Assembly (NCBI RefSeq): GCF_016907275.1
Contig: NZ_JAFBBP010000001.1
Span: 496,001 to 560,000, forward strand
DNA length: 64,000 nt
Direction of reading: 5' to 3'
DNA from: Micromonospora luteifusca
Lineage (GTDB): Bacteria > Actinomycetota > Actinomycetes > Mycobacteriales > Micromonosporaceae
The notes beneath the pieces were generated by a model. That model was not told the DNA's origin. It was given only the letters and a program-made list of their open reading frames with translations, and ran no database searches. Shown in pieces: positions 58,966 through 64,000 of the stretch (positions are counted from its first letter, which is position 1; every line of letters starts with the position of its first letter). Position numbers and translations under genes: made by a program.

Positions 58966-59805
58966 TCAGGCGTTCCTGAGCGTGTTCCGCTGCCGGCCGA
59001 GGCCGTCGATCTCGACCTCCATCACGTCACCGGCGGCCAGGTACGGGAAGCGGCCGGAGAGCGCAACCCCCTCGGGGGTGCCGGTGTTGATGACGTCGCC
59101 CGGGTCCAGGACGGTGTACTGGGACAGGTGCCAGACCAGGTACGCCACGTCGAAGATCATGTCTTTCGTGCTGGAATCCTGCCGGGGCTCGTCGTTGACC
59201 CAGGACCGCAGCCGCAGCGCCCGCGGGTCGCCGACCTCGTCGGCGGTGACCAGCCACGGGCCGAGGGGTTGGAACGTCTCGCAGGACTTGCCCTTCGACC
59301 ATTGGCCGCCCGAGGCGGCGAGCTGGAAGTCCCGCTCGGAGACGTCGTTGGACAGCACGTACCCGGCGATGTGCGCGACGGCGTCGGCCGGCGAGGCGAG
59401 GTAGCGGGCCCGACGGCCGATCACCACCGCCAACTCCACCTCCCAGTCGGTCTTCGCCGATCCGCGCGGGATCAGGACGTCGTCGTAGGGGCCGACGACC
59501 GTGTTGGGCGCCTTGTAGAAGATGATCGGTGTGGTCGGTGGCTCGGCACCCGACTCGGCGGCGTGCGCGGCGTAGTTCTGCCCGACGCAGAGGACCACCC
59601 CGGGGCGGGCGATCGGCGCCCCGACCCGCTGACCGGTGACGTCGATCTCGGGCAGGTCGGTGGCCTCGCGGACCCGCTGGACGCCCCCACCGGAGAGGAA
59701 CTCCCCGTCGATGTCGGCGGTGAGCGACGAGAGGTCGAAGTGCCGCCCGTCGACGGACAGCACGGGGCGCTCCTGCCCGACGAGCCCGACGCGCATGAAT
59801 CTCAC
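58966..59805 (-). CDS. Fumarylacetoacetate hydrolase family protein, probable 2,4-diketo-3-deoxy-L-fuconate hydrolase
   Basis: A 279-residue FAH-family C-C bond hydrolase. The N-terminal beta domain (PVLSVDGRHFDLSSLTADID) is followed by the FAH core: VLCVGQNYAAHAAE, IIFYKAPNTVVGPYDDVLIP, DWEVELAVVIGRRARYL (metal Glu), LSNDVSERDFQ, DMIFDVAYLVWHLSQYTVL and PGDVINTGTPEGVA. GTG at 59805 has GGAGG 7 nt upstream; an ATG at 59796 is an alternative. First gene of the minus-strand pair with the SDR, divergent from gntR. With the LutABC operon next door, release of pyruvate plus L-lactate is the most economical explanation. Confidence 0.85.
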   Translation of the reverse strand: MRFMRVGLVGQERPVLSVDGRHFDLSSLTADIDGEFLSGGGVQRVREATDLPEIDVTGQRVGAPIARPGVVLCVGQNYAAHAAESGAEPPTTPIIFYKAPNTVVGPYDDVLIPRGSAKTDWEVELAVVIGRRARYLASPADAVAHIAGYVLSNDVSERDFQLAASGGQWSKGKSCETFQPLGPWLVTADEVGDPRALRLRSWVNDEPRQDSSTKDMIFDVAYLVWHLSQYTVLDPGDVINTGTPEGVALSGRFPYLAAGDVMEVEIDGLGRQRNTLRNA

Positions 59806-59857
59806 GAACCAACCTCCAGTGCATGGGTACGAATCGGACGTCGGCGACGAACCTATT

Positions 59858-59867
59858 TCCTATAGGA
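59858..59867. promoter_or_regulatory. TCCTATAGGA palindrome, probable GntR operator
   Basis: A perfect 10-bp palindrome in the 125-bp divergent region between the FAH gene and gntR. Its AT-rich core and position between both starts suit a FadR-subfamily GntR dimer controlling both directions. The flanking sequence includes a further GTGTG...CACAC pair near 59880-59897. Confidence 0.65.
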
Positions 59868-59930
59868 TGTTGCGTTGCTAGTGTGTACTCGCTCACACGC
59901 GCACAGTCAAGGGGTTCTCTAGGAGACGCG

Positions 59931-60650
59931 ATGGCCCAGCAGCAAGCTCGCGAGGGCCGAATCCGTCCCGCTCGACGACTCACCCTCGCCGAGGATGTCT
60001 ACGAGTCGATCAAGACCCTGGTCATGGACCACATCCTTCCCCCGGGCGAGCGGGTCAACATCGATGCGCTCGCCCGGGAGCTGGACGTCTCCCCCACCCC
60101 GGTACGCGAGGCCCTCGCCCGTCTGGAGGCCGACGGACTGGTCCGCAAACGCCCGCTGTCCGGCTACACCACCACGCCGTTGCTGAGCCGCGCCGAGTTC
60201 GACGACCTGTTCGACGTCCGCCTGCTGCTGGAGGGCGCCACCGCCGGCCGGGCCGCCACGCACGCCTCCGCTGAGCAACGGCGACGGATCGGCGCCGAGG
60301 CTGGGGCGAACATCGACGTGGAGGCCGGCGACGGTTACCGCCGCCACGCCGCCTTCACCACGCTGGACGCGAAGTTCCACGACCTGATCGCCGAGGTCGC
60401 CGGCAGCCCACTGCTGCGCGACAGCATCACGCGGCTGCACTCGCACCTGCACCTGCACCGGCTGTACTTTCCGCCCACCGGCGCCCCGGACACCAACATC
60501 GAGCACCAGCGCATCGCCGCCGCCATCATCGCCGGCGACTCCCGGGCCGCCACCGATGCGATGCGGGCCCACCTGAGCGCCGCCCGGGAGCGCCACCTAC
60601 CCGCCTTCGACCGGCTTCCCGCGCCCGCAGCACCGCACGACCCGGTGTGA
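59931..60650 (+). CDS. GntR-family regulator, FCD type, of the fuconate/lactate block
   Basis: A 239-residue regulator. The winged helix has LAEDVYESIKTLVMDHILPP, GERVNIDALARELDVSPTPV, REALARLEADGLVRKRPLSG. The FCD domain has DLFDVRLLLEGATAGRAA, AAFTTLDAKFHDLIAEVAGS, LHSHLHLHRLYF and EHQRIAAAIIAGDSRAATDA, carrying Asp/His residues of the metal-dependent acid-binding site. ATG at 59931 has AGGAG upstream. It is followed by lutABC on the same strand and lies divergent to the FAH/SDR pair, so it probably senses a pathway acid and controls both. Confidence 0.93.
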   Translation: MAQQQAREGRIRPARRLTLAEDVYESIKTLVMDHILPPGERVNIDALARELDVSPTPVREALARLEADGLVRKRPLSGYTTTPLLSRAEFDDLFDVRLLLEGATAGRAATHASAEQRRRIGAEAGANIDVEAGDGYRRHAAFTTLDAKFHDLIAEVAGSPLLRDSITRLHSHLHLHRLYFPPTGAPDTNIEHQRIAAAIIAGDSRAATDAMRAHLSAARERHLPAFDRLPAPAAPHDPV

Positions 60651-60679
60651 GCCCACCCCCGACACATCCGAGGAGCCGC

Positions 60680-61390
60680 ATGCGGATAGCCCTCTTCATC
60701 ACCTGCGTCAACGACATCGCATACCCGGCCACCGGCATCGCGGTCACCCGCATCCTGCGGCGGCTCGGCCACACCGTCGACTTCCCCACCGGTCAGACCT
60801 GTTGCGGGCAGATGCACGCCAACACCGGGTACCGCGCCGAGGCGATGCCGATGGTGCGCAACTACGTCGACGTCTTCGACAGGTACGACGCCATCGTCGC
60901 GCCGTCCGGGTCGTGCACGGCGATGATCCGCGACCAGTACCCCCGCCTGCACCCGCCGGCCACGTCGGTGGCCGCCCGCACCTTCGAGCTGTCCGAGTTG
61001 CTCGTCGACGTCCTCGGCGTCACCGACGTCGGTGCCGAGTTCCCCGAAACTGTCACCTACCACCCCACCTGCCACGGCCTACGCATGCTGCGGCTCGGCG
61101 ACCGGCCGCTGAAGCTGCTGCGCCAGGTGCGCGGGATCCGGCTGGTCGAGCTCGGTGACGCCGAGGAGTGCTGCGGCTTCGGCGGCACGTTCGCCCTGAA
61201 GAACCCGGCTGTCTCCGGCGCGATGCTCACCGACAAGTGCGCCCGGGTCCGCGAGACCGGAGCACGCGTGCTCGCCGCCGCCGACAACTCCTGCCTGGCG
61301 CACATCGGGGGCGGCCTCGACCGCCACCGGTCGGGGGTGCGGGCCATGCACTACGCCGAGATACTCGCTGCGACAGGGGCAACCTCATGA
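60680..61390 (+). CDS. lutA: L-lactate utilization Fe-S protein LutA
   Basis: A 236-residue (Fe-S)-binding protein of the LutA/YkgE family with two CCG-type cysteine-rich domains. They are FITCVNDIAYPATGIAVTRI with QTCCGQMHANTGY, and VTYHPTCHGLRMLRLGD with ECCGFGGTFALKNP. LutABC together oxidise L-lactate to pyruvate. ATG at 60680 has GAGGAG 6 nt upstream. It overlaps lutB by 4 bp (ATGA at 61387-61390). Only 29 bp separate it from gntR. Confidence 0.93.
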   Translation: MRIALFITCVNDIAYPATGIAVTRILRRLGHTVDFPTGQTCCGQMHANTGYRAEAMPMVRNYVDVFDRYDAIVAPSGSCTAMIRDQYPRLHPPATSVAARTFELSELLVDVLGVTDVGAEFPETVTYHPTCHGLRMLRLGDRPLKLLRQVRGIRLVELGDAEECCGFGGTFALKNPAVSGAMLTDKCARVRETGARVLAAADNSCLAHIGGGLDRHRSGVRAMHYAEILAATGATS

Positions 61391-62862
61391 ACCGTCCCGG
61401 CGTCGACCGGTCCGGCACCGGCGGGGCGGCCGCGCCCGCCACCGGAAGCGGGCGGATCCGCACGCCGCTGCCCTTCCCCACTGCCGCCAAGCCGGCCGTC
61501 GCCGACGCACAACTGCGGGCGAACCTGCACCGGGCCACCCGCACCATCCGCGCCAAGCGCGCCCGGGTCGTCGACGAGGTGCCCGACTGGGAGGCCCTGC
61601 GGGACGCCGGCTCCGCGATCAAGGCGGACGTCCAACGCCGGTTGCCGGAGCTGTTGGAGCAGTTCGAGGCGTCCGCCACCGCTGCCGGCGCCACCGTGCA
61701 CTGGGCCCGCGACGCGGCCGAGGCCTGCCGGATCGTGGTCGCGTTGACCCGGGCCGCCGGTGCCGACGAGGTCGTGAAGGTCAAGTCGATGGCGACCCAG
61801 GAGATCGAGCTCAACGAGGCCCTGGAGGCGGCCGGGATCGCCGCGTACGAGACGGACCTCGCGGAGCTGATCGTGCAGCTCGGCGAGGACACCCCCTCGC
61901 ACATCCTGGTGCCGGCCATCCACTACAACCGGGCGCAGATCCGGGAGATCTTCCAGCGTCGCATGCCCGACGCGCCGCCCGACCTGAGCGACGAACCGGC
62001 CGCGCTGGCCGAGGTGGCCCGCGCCCACCTGCGACGACGTTTCCTCTCGGCCCGGGTCGCCGTCTCCGGCGCGAACTTCGCCATCGCGGACACCGGCACG
62101 CTGGTGGTCGTGGAGTCCGAAGGCAACGGCCGCATGTGCCTCACCCTCCCGGAGACGCTGATCAGCGTCGTCGGCGTGGAGAAGCTGCTGCCGACCTTCA
62201 CCGACCTGGAGGTCTTCCTGCAACTGCTGCCGCGATCCTCGACCGGCGAGCGGATGAACCCGTACACCTCGATGTGGACCGGCGTCACCCCGAATGACGG
62301 CCCGCAGGCCGTGCACGTCGTGCTGGTCGACAATGGCCGGTCCGCGGTGCTCGCCGACCCGGTCGGGCGGCCGGCGCTGTCCTGCATCCGCTGCTCGGCG
62401 TGCCTCAACGTCTGCCCGGTGTACGAACGGGCCGGCGGCCACGCGTACGGCTCGGTGTATCCGGGGCCGATCGGCGCGATCCTGTCGCCCCAGCTGACCG
62501 GCGTGGCCGACAACGCTTCCCTGCCGTACGCCTCGACCCTCTGCGGCGCCTGCTACGACGTGTGCCCAGTCAAAATCAACATCCCGGAGATCCTGGTCCA
62601 CCTACGCCAGCAGGCACCGCATCCGGTGGCGGAGAAGGCCACCATGCGCGTCCTGGCGTGGGTCATGCGCAGCCCACGGCGATGGGCCACCGCCCTGCGC
62701 CTGGCCCGGGTCGGCGCGGGACCTCTCGGCGCGTACCGCGAACGGCGTAGCGGTGCTCGCACGCTGCGCCGGCTGCCCTGGCCTGCCTCGGCGTGGACCC
62801 GGTCGCGGGACCTACCGCTGCCCGCGCCACAGACCTTCCGGGAATGGTGGGAGAAGCAGTGA
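61387..62862 (+). CDS. lutB: L-lactate utilization protein LutB
   Basis: A 491-residue iron-sulfur protein. The N-terminal LUD domain (VVKVKSMATQEIELNEALEA, FAIADTGTLVVVESEGNGRM) is followed by two 4Fe-4S motifs, CIRCSACLNVCPVY and CGACYDVCPVK, and a C-terminal LutB tail (REWWEKQ). It is the electron-transfer centre of the LutABC complex. The ATG overlaps the lutA stop and the TGA overlaps the GTG of lutC (GTGA at 62859-62862). Confidence 0.94.
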   Translation: MNRPGVDRSGTGGAAAPATGSGRIRTPLPFPTAAKPAVADAQLRANLHRATRTIRAKRARVVDEVPDWEALRDAGSAIKADVQRRLPELLEQFEASATAAGATVHWARDAAEACRIVVALTRAAGADEVVKVKSMATQEIELNEALEAAGIAAYETDLAELIVQLGEDTPSHILVPAIHYNRAQIREIFQRRMPDAPPDLSDEPAALAEVARAHLRRRFLSARVAVSGANFAIADTGTLVVVESEGNGRMCLTLPETLISVVGVEKLLPTFTDLEVFLQLLPRSSTGERMNPYTSMWTGVTPNDGPQAVHVVLVDNGRSAVLADPVGRPALSCIRCSACLNVCPVYERAGGHAYGSVYPGPIGAILSPQLTGVADNASLPYASTLCGACYDVCPVKINIPEILVHLRQQAPHPVAEKATMRVLAWVMRSPRRWATALRLARVGAGPLGAYRERRSGARTLRRLPWPASAWTRSRDLPLPAPQTFREWWEKQ

Positions 62863-63473
62863 CCGCACGCGACGAGATCCTGGCGCGGCTCCGGACGGCC
62901 CTGGCCGACAGCCCGCCGCCGGTGCACGTGCCCCGCCGATACCGCCGGGTCCACGATCGCCCCGACCTGGTCGAGGTCCTGATCGACCGCCTGGAGGACT
63001 ACCGGGCGGTGGTCCACCGAGGCATCGACGCCCTCGCCGGACTACTGGCCGAGGTCGACCGGCTCGCCGTCCCCACCGACATCCCCGCCGACTGGCTGGC
63101 AGGCTACGCCGGGCAGGTGCGCCGCGACGCTCCCCCGCTGTCACCGGCCGAGCTTGACGTCGTGGACGCGGTCCTGACCGGCTGCGCCGTGGCGGTCGCC
63201 GACACGGGCACCATCATCCTCGACACCGGTCCGGCGCAGGGGCGGCGGGCGCTCACTCTGGTGCCCGACCGGCACATCTGCGTCGTCCGCACCGACCAGG
63301 TCGTCGGCCTGCTGCCGGAGGCGCTGGCCCGGCTGGACCCGCGCGCGCCACAGACCTGGATCTCGGGCCCGTCGGCGACCAGCGACATCGAACTCAACCG
63401 GGTGGAGGGGGTGCACGGCCCACGCCGGCTGGAAGTCGTCCTGGTCGGGCTCGACGATCCCCTGGGGCGCTGA
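62859..63473 (+). CDS. lutC: L-lactate utilization protein LutC
   Basis: A 204-residue LUD-domain protein. Features: TARDEILARLRTALADSPPP, VDVVDAVLTGCAVAVADTGTIIL-type sheet with VADTGTIILDTG, then LTLVPDRHICVVRTDQVVGL and SGPSATSDIELNRVEGVHGP near the C-terminus, all typical of LutC. The start is GTG at 62859. It ends the lutABC operon. A small 7-bp hairpin (cgagccg/cggctcg, 63474-63491) follows and may terminate it. Confidence 0.92.
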   Translation: MTARDEILARLRTALADSPPPVHVPRRYRRVHDRPDLVEVLIDRLEDYRAVVHRGIDALAGLLAEVDRLAVPTDIPADWLAGYAGQVRRDAPPLSPAELDVVDAVLTGCAVAVADTGTIILDTGPAQGRRALTLVPDRHICVVRTDQVVGLLPEALARLDPRAPQTWISGPSATSDIELNRVEGVHGPRRLEVVLVGLDDPLGR

Positions 63474-63499
63474 CGAGCCGGCGACGGCTCGACTGGACC

Positions 63500-64000
63500 T
63501 CAGGAACCTGGCGACACCTGCTCAACACTGCGAGCCTCGCCCACGGCCCGGCGTCGTCGCAGTGGCCGCGACGCCAGCAGCGCCCCGGTCGCGACCAGCA
63601 GTGCACCGCCAGCGACGGCGGCGATCCGGACGGCGGCACTGCGTCCCCTGCTGGTGCCGGTGCTGGCAGCGGCCGGTACGCCGGAAAGGATCCAGTCGTG
63701 GGACTCCGCGCCTGAGCCGTACACCGCGCGTTGCCCGTCCGGTCCGGTGGCCGCCGCACGGTAGGCAGGGTTGAGGTCGGTCAGCATCCGCACCGCGACA
63801 GTGGCCGTGTCGACCGGCCCGGGACAGGTGTAGTCGACGGTCACACCGGCCCTCGCCAAGGCTTTCGGCTGTTCGACCGCCCCGAGGCAGCGACGACTGC
63901 CGTCAGCCACCGTGATCTGCTTGAGCAGGTACGCGCTGAACTGCTCGGACGATGCGAGCGCCGCCGGGTCCGTCGTCCGGTAGTCGACCGCACCATCGAG
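63500..64000 (-). CDS. Membrane-anchored extracytoplasmic protein, partial
   Basis: The C-terminal 166 residues of a protein whose start lies beyond the window edge; the frame stays open to base 64000. Visible parts: an extracytoplasmic region with two Cys (SRRCLGAVE and YTCPGPVD), DLNPAYRAAATGPDGQRAVY and SHDWILSG, then one TM segment (AAVRIAAVAGGALLVATGALL) and a short basic cytoplasmic tail. The layout is that of a type-I, C-terminally anchored surface protein. No family is recognised. It is convergent with lutC. Confidence 0.7.
   Translation of the reverse strand, partial: LDGAVDYRTTDPAALASSEQFSAYLLKQITVADGSRRCLGAVEQPKALARAGVTVDYTCPGPVDTATVAVRMLTDLNPAYRAAATGPDGQRAVYGSGAESHDWILSGVPAAASTGTSRGRSAAVRIAAVAGGALLVATGALLASRPLRRRRAVGEARSVEQVSPGS

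Noticed and set aside
1..64000. tRNA, rRNA, CRISPR or prophage features
   Set aside because: No cloverleaf-like segments, regularly spaced repeats or phage structural genes were seen on reading both strands.

Overview
The window is high-GC, densely packed actinobacterial chromosome. The gene families point to a filamentous actinomycete, most likely Micromonosporaceae (Micromonospora or a close relative): an iniBAC-type locus, a conservon, the S-adenosyl methyltransferase PF04672 family, DUF5872, many secreted multidomain carbohydrate proteins, frequent GTG starts and ATGA/GTGA stop-start overlaps. The genus is an inference from gene families, not a measured identity. I found no rRNA, tRNA, CRISPR array or prophage.

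Layout. 1-8 kb: the end of an ABC exporter, a PepSY protein, a DUF5872 protein, a two-component system, small membrane or secreted proteins, and a PadR/membrane-protein pair with a clear palindromic operator. 8-12 kb: one giant secreted ThuA / soluble glucose-dehydrogenase-like / PKD / CBM6 / double discoidin protein. 12.2-24.2 kb: the most interesting block. An iniB-iniA-iniC operon (IniB-like protein plus two dynamin-like GTPases) is divergent from an operon of a short Hsp70-like ATPase, an IniR-like STAND/LuxR regulator, a conservon lacking its GTPase (cvnA-cvnB-cvnC), and a membrane-anchored CBM2-like protein. Together they look like an extended cell-envelope stress system. 24.3-28.5 kb: two glycerophosphodiesterase-family genes, a DUF4231 protein and a small membrane protein. 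28.5-29.8 kb: an IS5-family element with perfect 20-bp ends, a frameshifted transposase and an extra immunity-like gene inside the ends. 30.0-33.6 kb: a HelR-type RNA polymerase recycling ATPase preceded by a near-perfect rifamycin-associated element, then an MFS exporter. 33.7-39.3 kb: secreted ricin-B/FnIII/glucose dehydrogenase protein, SAM methyltransferase, CBM2 protein, phosphodiester glycosidase. 39.6-45.0 kb: a 1,820-residue single-chain biotin-dependent acyl-CoA carboxylase with eukaryote-like domain order. 45.2-56.3 kb: a SigC-like sigma factor, then a sugar-acid operon (ABC importer, two enolase-superfamily dehydratases, gluconokinase) with a divergent GntR gene and a GH97 glucosidase. 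56.5-58.1 kb: a hypothetical protein and a leucine-rich-repeat-variant protein. 58.2-63.5 kb: a catabolic block (SDR, FAH-family hydrolase, GntR, LutABC) that fits the last steps of non-phosphorylated L-fucose-type degradation, producing pyruvate plus L-lactate and oxidising the lactate. The window ends in a truncated membrane-anchored protein.

How they work together. Three functional themes are visible: envelope stress and antibiotic response (iniBAC/iniR/conservon; RAE-helR), carbohydrate and sugar-acid scavenging (secreted lectin-like proteins, GH97, importer, dehydratases, fuconate-lactate route), and one-gene signalling switches (PadR, two GntR, two-component, ECF sigma). Most genes are tightly packed with strong hairpins between convergent pairs, which supports the operon boundaries given below.
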